Below are positions 33,265 to 45,200 of a stretch of 64,000 bases of DNA, one piece after another. The notes under the pieces are model-generated. The model ran no database searches and was not told the origin of the DNA. It saw only the letters and a list, made by a program, of their open reading frames with translations. The first letter of the stretch is position 1. Every line of letters begins with the position of its first letter. The stretch covers positions 18,080,550-18,144,549 of the forward strand of contig NC_135559.1 in assembly GCF_964340395.1 (NCBI RefSeq), read 5' to 3'. The DNA comes from Glandiceps talaboti. Lineage: Eukaryota; Hemichordata; Enteropneusta; Spengelidae. The translations under genes and the position numbers were made by a program.

Positions 33265-36200
33265 TGACCGACCTCTGATTTTTAGCTCCGCTGTCAGCGA
33301 AAGCTGAAAGCGTAGCTTTAGGTATAGGTGGGTATTGAGGTATAGAGAGTAGAGTGAATCATAGGTGTCCGTCAAACTTTTATATCTTCACTATCTACTC
33401 CGAAAGTGACAGTCGGAATTCTTCGATATTTGGTGTGCATGTTCCCTGGGGGGAGGCTATTCAGATTTGTTCATGCCAAGTTGATCTGTGCCATTTTCAA
33501 TTTTTTATGATTTTTTTTCCAAAAATGTCATTTTCATCAACTCCTCATAAACTTTAAGTCAGATTGCTTTGATATGTGGTGTGTTGATGCACAGAGGGTA
33601 CCTTACTTAGATTTGTTAATTTCAAGTCAGCACGTCTTCTCTTCTATTTTTTATGATTTTTTTTTTGAAATTTGAAAAAAAAATGAATATGTTAATGAGT
33701 ATAATGACCGACGCCATATTGGAAATCACTCCGCGAGACTTTAGGTAAAGTGCAACTTTTCAAAAGACACTATTGACGTCAAACAAGCAATGTAATATGT
33801 GCTATAGTCTTAATTCTACGCATTGTGCGCCCAAATGACAAATATTTGTTCGAAAAAGGGTTGTAAACTTCAAATCCAATTCTCCATCCACCCCTCCTCC
33901 AGAATGGTTCATTCCAGTATATGCACCTCCCTCATGATCAAGTTTGAATGCCTGTGAACTGAAGTGTATGGGACGATTTTTGACAGTCAGTCGTCAATAA
34001 AAACGATAATACTCTTTCTAAAATTACCACATTTTGAAAGGGAAAGTACTTTGTGGTTCATTTATGGAGTTTTGTTTTTGTACGATCAATATTGGTGGCA
34101 AAATTACAGCGTCAAAATTGCCGATGTGGTAGTTCCGTACGGCGACAATCTCAAGTACCCGGATGTACGAGGGACTAACCCGGAAGCAAGTCGTTGCCAG
34201 CCGTACGTTACAGTGTTAACATCGTCCGAGAAATCGCTGCGTTCAGAATGTCATTATTCACAGAATTGTTTCTTTCGAGTGAAAACCCGTCTTGAATTGT
34301 ATAACTCTAACAAATGAAGACATGTCAAGTTATATTTTGAAAGTTGTATCGCTAGTTTGAGACGATTTGCTCACGTACTATCGAGGCTTGGACCTTACTC
34401 CAGTTCAGCGGGAAGTTTAGCCAGTCCGATAATTCTTTCTGGTTTAGTTTACAACACTTTTGATCACACAGATTTTGTTTTTGTGATGAAAAGAAATTTA
34501 AAAAAAGATCACTTCAACCATTTCGTTGTGTTTTCTTTATGAAAGGTAATCGAACATGAACGAGTGTTACCACTGTAACCAGGAGGGTCTATGCTGTAAC
34601 GTATAGCAAGGGTTCGACATACACGTACACGCTGGTCCGCTATCCCGCGAGTCGAGTAACTTTCTGTGATAGGTATATTAGTAGGGAGCTCAGAATTCAA
34701 ACCACCGGCTATATGATGAATTCACGGTCATAGTAAAATTCATTTGATTTTTAATTTGCTATTTTGACCAACTCCGGTTGTCTATTCGCGATAAAATTAC
34801 GATTAGTTTGGAAACGGGGTAGATTTTCTATGATTCCGTGTCATAAAAGCATGTGTTGTGTAGTTTTCGAAAAGCACACCCGGTGGGAAAGTCGCCCAAC
34901 AGGCGATCTCGCGCCATTGCTGTACTACGTGGCACTTTATTCTGGCGGGGTGTCTCTTGAAAACGGGAATAGCGAAGGATGAGCCAATCAAGTGAGACCT
35001 TTCAAATGTAGCTAATATTATAGCCAATAAAATTAGTTGTACGATGATTTGTGTATAATAAGGGTAAGGCTGGCCTCTACACTGTACTGGCCACGTTCAA
35101 CGGAAGTAAGTGAAGCTCAATCATAACAATGGTGGCTGTCAAAATCGAAGACGCTATTTGACCGTGTTGTTATTTCAGTGAGTTTATTCAGCAAGAAAAC
35201 AACGTGTTCTATGTTTTTGTACTTCCTACATGATGTGATGATCGTTTTTTTACCGGTACAACTTACAGCCTACAATGAAACTGCTAACTTAGTTAGTAAC
35301 ACTGACACGGTACGATTCCGTGTTCCGTGTTCATGTTTTGGGGCACATTTCTAAATACGCGAAACCAGTTATTGAATGTGTAGTGGATATTGATATTCAG
35401 TTTGAAAAATTAAAATCCTGAACTTTATTTTGCGAACGGTTTTGTCATTTCTTAGTAATTATAGGGCCGACTGTATCACGTTTAACGTTTATGTCAACCC
35501 GGAAGTACATAGACACGAAAATAGACGAAGTGACTTGTACATGTAATTAGTAACAAAATTTTGCTGTAACTGCTGGTAACCTTCAAATTTATTTATTTTT
35601 ATGTTGTAAATACATTCTAATATGCACTAAGGACAACACTATAAAGACTTGCTCCATGGGAAGGTAATTTTTTGTCTTTTAAAAATGCAATAGTTAGATC
35701 AATGTGTACCAGAAATGTTATGAGCTAGAAATAAGACCACATAACATCTTATTACTCCCCCCCCCCAATTAAGACAAACTACTCACAGAAAGCAACAAAA
35801 AAGAGAAGAAGCTCCAAAACATAAAAAAGAGAATAAAATTACAGTAATGAGTTGATGATGCACAAACAACTACAAAGAAATAGACAGTTCAATTACAACA
35901 CACGGTTTGAAATAAATATGGGGTTTGGAAAAGTGAATTAGAAGTTGAGCAAAAACTAAGAGAGATGAAGAGCCTAAGTGAACAAGCGAAAGCACTTAAA
36001 GATAGGACCACCAGATTTTTTGCAGGACTACTACGTTATCAATTTTACTAGTCCTGTGGGATAGTGACTTTTTTACTCCAGTGTCGAACCCTGTCAATGG
36101 CTGAGAATGACTCTCTTTCGGGTACTTGGGGATTGTCGCCGTACGGAAACTAAGATGGCGATTAATACATTTCTTCCCTATATATATATCTACTACAACT

Positions 36201-36676
36201 AGTACAAGTTGAATGTTGTTGACTTGGTAAATTTGTTAGAAAATTGAAATTCAAATTGCCTCAAAATTATTTTAGATCCCTAGTTTATTTCATTCATCAT
36301 TAAAATTTTCCAGGGTTAAAGCTGTAAGACACTGGAATTATTTATAGCCAACCTCAAAATCCTCGTTTTTTTCTTTTTCTTAGTGCATTTCCCAGTCATT
36401 TTTTTCTGATATTTTGTGCAATTTTTCATAACTGTAGATTTTTGTTATAAAATGGTGACTATGGTATAAAAGTACAATACATTACCAACTTCTGTGTAAA
36501 ATGTGTTTTATAGTGAGACATCATATGAAACCACTAACCACTTTATTGCATCGCTAAAACAAAACTGCATAGTAAAGAGCTGAAGAACTGAACCACTTCT
36601 ACATGTCACCAAAATAAAAAATAAAATAAAAAAAAACAACAGCGGAGCTATTCTGACCGATAGGTCGCTTGTTAAG
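33265..36676. mobile_element. possible 3.4-kb element bounded by tagctccgctgt repeats
   Basis: tagctccgctgt at about 33283 and its complement acagcggagcta at about 36640 are inverted, with matching outer phrases (gacc-gacc-tct / gaccgataggtcgc). Between them, 33350-33700 holds two diverged copies of a 190-bp phrase (gatatttggtgtgcatgttc / gatatgtggtgtgttgatgc). The rest includes a more GC-rich stretch (34.1-35.5 kb) with unremarkable short frames. No transposase is recognised, and boundaries are tentative. Confidence 0.35.
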
Positions 36677-36767
36677 ATGTTTAAGTGAGAAACACAAAAC
36701 TATCAGAGATATCGTTTAATATCGGAATCGTAATATCCATTCACGTTTTGTATACTGTGAGTGTGAC

Positions 36768-36960
36768 CACAGGGGCGTGTAATATTGCATAGATTGTTGT
36801 TTTCCAGGTCTACAGACTAAATATAACAACCTTTTGAATATATATTCCTCATATTTATAGTATACGTAGTACTATAGATATCGATACATTTGTAGCAGCA
36901 AGATTCGTATGATATTTTCCTAAGAAAACGGAAATCTAAGCAATAATACATGCCCCTGTG
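36768..36960. mobile_element. hAT-like MITE, 193 bp, 8-bp target duplication
   Basis: Terminal inverted repeats CACAGGGGCGTGTA (left) and TACATGCCCCTGTG (right). Perfect 8-bp flanking duplication AGTGTGAC at 36760-36767 and 36961-36968. The duplication length and CA-ended TIRs fit hAT. It ends 214 bp upstream of the TPT1 start codon. Confidence 0.88.
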
Positions 36961-37105
36961 AGTGTGACCATCGTGTGGTAGAAATTACTTGAACAACATC
37001 ACGTGTCTGTCACATGCATGATGCGTGAGACAGCGCCCCCATGCCCACCCTCTTCTCTGACGTCATCTTCGGTTGTGTTCGAGTATTGCGAAATTCCAAC
37101 AATCG

Positions 37106-37114
37106 TCCTTTTCC
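37106..37114 (+). promoter_or_regulatory. TPT1: candidate 5'TOP tract of TPT1
   Basis: tccttttcc lies about 60 nt 5' of the ATG. TCTP mRNAs in animals are known 5'TOP messages that start at a C within such a tract and are translationally controlled by mTOR. The exact cap site is inference. Confidence 0.45.
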
Positions 37115-37173
37115 GATCCTTCCATATTGGTACTGTGTAGGCTTGAGCTACAATCCGTAACAATCCAGCCAAA

Positions 37174-37201
37174 ATGTTGGTCTACAAAGACGTTATAAGT
37201 G
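37174..37201 (+). CDS. TPT1: TPT1 exon 1
   Basis: ATG in context aaaATGt; encodes MLVYKDVIS plus one base of Gly. Donor GTAAGT at 37202. Confidence 0.95.
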
Positions 37202-39162
37202 GTAAGTCAGTTCTTTGATTATCAATCATATCGGTACGTATATTTTTGTGTGATTTTGGTGTACGATGGTCCATGAATCTTGTTAAATATCGACTGCTGT
37301 CCCTGCTCTTAATTTTTTTTTTTTACCGGCGAACTGTTCTCTATGGTAGCCTATGAGATGAAAAGGGTTGTGAATGTCAGTTTCCTCTTGCGAATTTTTT
37401 TCCTTCAAATCAAACTCGTTCAAGTAATTTATTCGACAGTAAAAATCATCTTTTTATTCAGGCTCTCACTGCAATTTCATTTATTTAAAACAAGATAGAT
37501 CGTATTCCGAACGACGTAACCCAGTAAGGAAGTTGTCACGGCCATTCAGCGAGTCATTATTATGTTCGTCAATGTCATACATTACCGGCGGAGACATTTC
37601 CGGTGTTCTTTCACGGACTCGAACTACAAAGGTTGCAATTTCATTATTTTAAACAGCCAAAATTATTATTTCAGTTCATCTTTGAACGTTGGAATTGTAT
37701 TCTGTAGAAGCTGAGGAAAAAATACTAAATACCGGTAATGTCCACCAAGGTCATTGAACTACCCCGACTTTAATCATCTCTCCCACGTGTACACATAATT
37801 CAGAAGTCTTTAGAGTTTGTTCACTTCCTAACCGAGTTTTGTAAAAATGGCGTCATCAAAAAAATGTAATTTGCGATCATAAACATTACCTATTAATGTA
37901 TAAACTTATGATCATCAGGAAGTCTTAAATAATTGTATTATGTACAATGTATGTCCAATATATTTATGGTGCTACTACTCAAATGTACATGTACATGCAC
38001 CAAATCTCAAGATCTGTCGTTGAAATGATTCGATACCATGGGTAGATCTAGACTCTGGACTACCTATTAAACCCTAAGCCTGCCATAACCATTATCTTAT
38101 ACATGGACTTGACCTGAACTTTAAGAGGGAAGGAATGATAGGCTAGTAATGTGGCTTTTCCTTCAGTATGATGGTTGACACAACTTTACTTGTCCACTGC
38201 ACTGTGTATGCTCATGATGGTGATAATATGGGGTGATTGCCCCAAATCTCTCCACATATCAGAATTCTAAATTGTATGTATGTATGTATGTATGTATTTC
38301 AACTCGCCCCATTTTTAACTCGTCCCATTTTCAACTCGCCCCAACAACACGAGGAAACGTTTATAAATCTAAACGATACATGGACTCGAAGTACGGGGAC
38401 CGAAACATTTACATGATTTTACCTACGTAGCCAGTTGAAGCGTAGCAAATGTAACATTTCATAGCAGAAAGTGGTGTGGGTTTGGCTAAGTGTTTGGTAG
38501 ATCTAGAACTTATACTAGCACAACAACTTTCCCCAGTCATGGAATATCACTTTGCACACTTTTAGGACTTAATGTTTACAAGTTTAATACAACCCAAATA
38601 AGAAATAATAATGAAAATAACCAGGGAGAATATTAGTAACTGACATGCTTACGACTTCCACGCGTACAGGTTTTGGAGATGTGTCTCTTCTCCCTTGTAC
38701 TTCATTAGTGGAATACGAGATACCACACACCCTCCAAACGGAGTACTACTTGCTTCAATTTCACATATGCACAGGTAAATTATATTGTAAAGAGTTGGGG
38801 CGAGTTGAAATTGGGGCGAGTTGAACATTGGACGAGTTGAGTGGGACGAGTTGAAATGGGACGAGTTGAAATTGGGACGAGTTGATCCGTCACCGTATGT
38901 ATGTATGTATGTATGTATGTATGTATGTATGTATGTATGTATGTATGACATCAGCAGTTGTTTACACATTGAATTGTTGACATGTAGATGTGATGAAGTA
39001 ACAATTCACTTGAGCATAGTACCACAAGCAGGACTTTTTGTAGTCCATAGACTTTTCTTGGTGTATTAAACTATCTCAAGAAGCTTTATACAGATATGTA
39101 ACATCAAGACAAGTCTGTGGGTTAGACTATGGTGACATGAATGGCTCAAGAACATGGTTCTG

Positions 39163-39237
<75 letters not shown>

Positions 39238-42200
39238 CATACACACATGCATACATACATACATACATACATACATACATACATACATACATTCACGAGT
39301 CACATACATAAAATTAAAACATTACATGCACACACACACACAGACAGACACACATATATACATTACAAGCCATTTGTTTGTTAAAAAGATGATTAAATGA
39401 TTGTTTTTCTTGTTCACTGTAATTTTTTCCAGGTGATGAAATGTTCAGTGATGCATATGATATAAAAGAGGTGGACGGTTGTTTATATAAAGTTGCAGGA
39501 AATGTAAGTTCATGTTTTCTTGTTTTTACCATTACAAAACTTATAGGGTTGTTAAGCAAGAAAAAAGCGTGCTTCCGAAGTAGCTTGGTGTAATGATCAG
39601 TTATTAGGAGTCTAGGAGCCTCTTCATACAACCTGTAACACTCAAGTAAAATGTTTGGTATTATTTCAGTGATTGGGAAGTCAAAGCGCCCTGCGCCATA
39701 GTTGAAAATTGGCACATTGAAATACCAAGTTGATTTTGTGCCATCGTAGGGTATCTTTGTTGTGGGCTATTGCATGATGGGAGTCAGCAGAAATGTTTTC
39801 AGGTTGCATTTCAAGACAGCTATTTTACACTGTTGGGATATAGACAATCAGGACTCATGAATATTCAGTATACAACATGAATACATTATTTCTGCTGACT
39901 CCCATGATGCAATAGCCCATAGCAAAGATACCCTATAACGGCACAAGATCAACTTGATGTTTCTCAGAAATCGCAAGTAATTGTAGGTGATGTAAAATCA
40001 TGAAATAACTCCAGAACCCATAGTTTATGAAAATGTATATTTTGGAGTGGTGTTCCCCATCAACCTCTAGATTTGGAATCCAAGCATGTAGTGGTCATGA
40101 TATATACAAGTAGTGTAAGGTACAGTGTATCATTCCATTGCACCCTCACTGGGAAGGCGTTGGCCCATGCGAGAGAGTTGACCACGTACCCTGCAGCCTG
40201 ATGAGTGAATGAGAAGGGCTAGATTCTGTTAGTGCTATTTGTGGTAGTAGACTGTATTGGGAACCAGATCTCTGCACATTTTCGTGTATTTTCATGGAAC
40301 TGTTGAGATTATATTTTAAAGCTTTTCATGATACAGCAGGGAGTCTTTTAGAGTTGTACAATTTAGGGTTGTTTCAAAACTATTGTTTCGTCATCAGTAG
40401 ACCCTTTTTGTTTGCTTTCATAAGTGAAGGGTATAGAGGGATTCTGTCACATCTATTAGAATATATAATCTAACATTATTTTAACAAATGTTTAGAAAGA
40501 ACAGCATCCAAAAAAAAAGCCAGTGAATGTCTTCCACTTCACTGGCTGCCATAGGGTGCTATAGAAATGATGTAGTTTTACCGTTTTCTGTATGTGTGTT
40601 TGAACCATCATGCAGACAGACTGCTACATACAAGGTTTACCTGAAGTACAGTAAATGCCTTTTAGTGCAAGACATGCGAGTCAGTGTGTTGAGAGATTCG
40701 AGGTTTGACTAACCAGACAGACCAAGTCAGGTCAAGTGATGAAACAAACTAACATTGATTTAGATTTATCATTTGTTATACAATGCACAAGCCAGGTTCA
40801 ACAAAAAATATGGAATATATACTCTGGTCGTTCTATGTCTTGACAACACATGTCTATGTCACAACAATGATGCCTACGTCACTTGTTCTGCTGTGTTCGG
40901 AATATGAGTCAAAATGCTCAAAATGGCCATTACTTTCCCAGATTTTTTTTTTTATAACTGATGATGGTATAATTATATTATTCCCAATATTTTTTCTGCA
41001 TTCAAGTGGAAAATACTCATGACCCTAAGGGTAGCGATTTGTAGTGACAAAGGCCCCCTTAGGTCATTCTTATTTCCTTAACCGAACAAAGAAAACTATT
41101 GGGGAATGACATCAAATTGTTCTCACGTTTCAGTAATTGTACCAACATCCTCTTCAATATCCTGCAACATTCATATATAAATAACTTTTTTTAAAAATGA
41201 ATAATGACTAAAGGATGTTACGATACAAATTTATGAATTCAAAACCAAGTGCATATTAGTCAAATTGCTATATTTTTTAAGTATGAGAATTTTATTGTGG
41301 TTTGAATTGTTAAATTTGTTTATCACCTGGTCCAACAGCATGGACATATATTTTAAATGTGCCTCTTTTGTTTTTTCTATTCACTTTTTACCTGCCAACC
41401 ATTTTATACATATATACCTCAGGGTTCCATACTACTTAAGTCTAGTCAATAACTATAGGGCTCTTGATAAACCTTCATTTCTTTGCAGAAATTGACATGA
41501 TTCACAAGAGAGAAAAATAAGCAAAATTTAACAGTGTTTGTAGTGTAGGATGAATAGCAGCCGGCATCGTGATTGCAGTACATTGTTTGTCAACAGAAAA
41601 GAAACACTTCGTCTGTACATGTGTATCAAACTGAATTCACAACTGCTGACATCAGACAATGGACGAACAGAACCTGTTACAAACAGGGAAAGTGAACAAC
41701 TGAATTGGATTGATAACACTTGGCACAGCATGTTGGAAGTATAGAGACTTATATTACATTTCACCATTTGATAAGAACAGTTGTATGGCCTCTTTTCATA
41801 GTACTTCATGGTCAGAAACAGATTCAAAGTTTACCTGGCATTTCATGTACATGTAAAGAGGCCATAAAAACTAAAACAAGCCCCTGCTCTTCCAACCTGC
41901 TGTCCCAAATTCATTTGTGTACTTCCCTGTTTGTATTAGGTTCTGTTTGTTCACGGTCTGATGTCGGCAGGTGTAAAGTATTATGGCACTTGATAATGAC
42001 TTTTCACGTTCACCTTTTCCCTTTCACAGCAAAAAACTGAGAAATTAGGTGTATCTGATGCTGCCATAGGTGGCAATAAATCAGCCGAGGGTGGTGATGA
42101 AGATGAAACAGTTGAAGACGCCTCAATCTCCGGTTTAGACATTGTTTTGAATAACCGTCTGGTAGAAACCCAATATACCAAAGCCCAGTATACCACATAT

Positions 42201-45200
42201 ATAAAAAAATATATGAAAGAGTGAGTAACTTATAAGACCCCCAAAAAATTGTGTGGTTCTGATTATGGAGGTAGATTTTTTTTTTCTAATTTTTTTTTTT
42301 CATGTATGAGTGTCTAGTTCAGGTATTTGTTTTATCCATTGTTTTCCATAAAGTCCATTTTTTTTTTGTTAGGCTAAAGTCCAACAAATCATATTTTATC
42401 ATTAGATGAAATGTAGCATATCTACATCTCTATCTGTGAATGTTTTTCGCTTCTCACTAAAACTGCGTGGGGTATTACTAGCATCAACCTGTCAATGAAG
42501 CCTTGCCTCAAATGGCCGTTATCACTATGTCTGTTTGTAAACATATACATGATATTAGCTGAAAATTAAATTATGTCAGTATGGATTGTGGTGTTCATAC
42601 AATACAACTTTACAACTTTGTTTATTATACCATATTAGATATCCCACTGTGTCCCTATGCTGAAGACTCTACTTAAAACTCCACAGGGTGAAATGTACAC
42701 TAATTAAACATCAGGGAGTGAAATATTACACTATCACTAGATTATTACTGTGATCAGTAGAGAAACTTGCTGCTAGTAGGTAGTTGTAGCACAGCTTGAG
42801 ATACAGTTGGTCCAACATTGTTGTAAGAGGCCATAAAACTGTTCTTATCAAACCATGGTGTGGGTAATACAAGTCTCTGCTCTTTTAACATGCTGTGCCA
42901 AGTGTTGTTAATCCAGTTCCTTTGTTTACTTTTCCTGTTTGTGACAGGATCTGTCAACATGCCAATGTCTGCAATAGGTACACCTACTTGTAATCTAGCT
43001 TCTAGACCTCAGGCTTTCTTCTCGACAATCTGTTTCTGAAAGGTGGCATACAATCGAGGGCGAATGCCATTCAGGCTGTCACCCTCACTAGCGACCTTTG
43101 GTCGCCTTGACAGTGATCAGAAAAGCCTGAGGGGTCTAGCAGCAAGACTAAACTACATGTAGATGTTTAGGGACTACTAGAGCTACCACTGATTGCTATA
43201 TGAACTGACATTTTGATTTTAAATTTCACTGTCCTTCCTTGTCTATGAATGATAGCAGTGTTCAACTGGTGTAGAAGCCACACCCCGCCACACACAACGT
43301 GTGCAAAACATTAGCGTCCATTTAAATAGAGGACAAACATACGTAATTAGAGTGAGGTCACATTTCCATGACAACACCTAATTGTGGATTCAGCATGTGA
43401 GCTGAGGTCACAATTTAAATATGTCTTATTATGTATTCGACCAATAACGGTCTATACAGGAATGCTATTTAAATATGTCTTATTATGTATTCGACCAATA
43501 ACGGTCTATACAGGAATGCTGTTTAAATATGTCTTATTATGTATTCGACCAATAACGAACGGTCTATACAGGAATGCTATTTAAATATGTCTTATTATGT
43601 ATTCGACCAATAACGAACGGTCTATACAGGAATGCTATTTAAATATGTCTTATTATGTATTCAACCAATAACGGTCTATACAGGAATGCTATTTAAATAT
43701 GTCTTAGCTTATTATGTACAGTATTCGACCAATAACGGTCTCAGTGTTTTTGCTAAGGTTTGGGAACCCCGGTAAGAGAAAGGGGGAAAGAGGTAAAACT
43801 GGTAGTGCTTCCCATGCAATGTATCATAGTTTAGGTGGGGAACCCCGGTAAAATGATGTGGGAACCCCGGTAGATTTTACCTACTTACCGCCCTTAAATA
43901 AAACACTGGGTCTATACAGGAATGCTATTGAAGACCATCGTGACACTGCTATCGTTGTAGATGAGGAAAGGACAGTGAAAATCAATGTCAGTTAGGATAG
44001 CAAATTGAGTGGTAGTGAAGTCTTTTGAGTCTACATGTAGGCTAATGTCGGCAGTTGTATAATGAGAAAGTAATTTGTTTCAAGGAAAACCTTACTAAAT
44101 ATTGCTACATTCCATTGTCTGCCTCAACAAAATTTTTAGTTATATTGCTAGATTTGCTTACACTTTCATCGTCTTCTTTTTTTTTACCTCAGTGTCAAGG
44201 AATATTTAATGAAAAACAACCCCGACAGAGTAGATGGTTTTATGACAGATGTTGCACCAATCGTTAAATCACTTTTGAAAAAGGAGAATTTCGGCAAATA
44301 TCAATTTTACACTGGAGAGACCATGAATCAGGATGGTATGGTAGCTCTGCTAGATTGGGGAGAGGATGAAAACACACCAACATTCACCTTCTTCAAAGAT
44401 GGTATGCTCGAAGAAAAATGTGTAAGTATATTGAATAAATGTTGTCTTCCAGAGACAAAATTTAGCCTTCTTATGGGTTAATCACAACTGCTCCAGTTCT
44501 TTTAGAAAACCTGTATGTATAATTATACCTTATAAAGATCTAATGCATGTATTAAATAAAAGACATTGAATTTATACACAGGTCATTGTCATGATGTTCA
44601 CTTTTAGATCTTTGATTCTGCTGTGCTAATGAGGATCATAATGTTCAAATTCCAAATTTTGTCAGACTTTTTACAAAAGCCAATTGTACAATATGTGATA
44701 TTCCGGTCATAGGAAAGTTAAAAGATTTCATGGTTTGACCACTAGAGGTGCTGTTCACGGGCCGTTTGGTGGTAGGAAGTGAGGGCTAGAATAGTTGAGC
44801 ATTGTATAAACATAAAGACCACAGAGCCAAAGTTAGAACTCATTGTCTATGTTAGTCCCATAATACTATTTTATTAGCAACTATCAGTGATTAATACATA
44901 CCTAACCACTACACTCGGTGTTCTTAAACATGTGTGACACACACACACACTTGATTCAGTGTTTCATGCAACCAGTGGCCATGACAAAAATTTTAACCAT
45001 CACTTTGCCAAATCTGGTGCGCCCTCTTGTGGTGGTTACCTGAGAAATGTCAAAACTCCAGTAACTGAAATATGGTGTATATTGATACAGGGGTTTACTA
45101 CTTTGAGTGTGTTTACCAGAAGAAGACAAATTTAAGGGATAGACGGCATTCAAAAAAAAGCCAGTAAATGTCTTGCTATTTACTGGTTGCAATAGGGTGC

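Noticed and set aside
33964-34982. Series of 60-117 codon open frames in a GC-richer block
   Set aside because: No splice-consistent linkage, domain or homology recognised; left as part of the possible 3.4-kb element.
44422-44481. Read-through extension of TPT1 exon 4
   Set aside because: The protein family ends at this Cys; a consensus GTAAGT follows it and TAA begins the next exon, so the extension is intronic.
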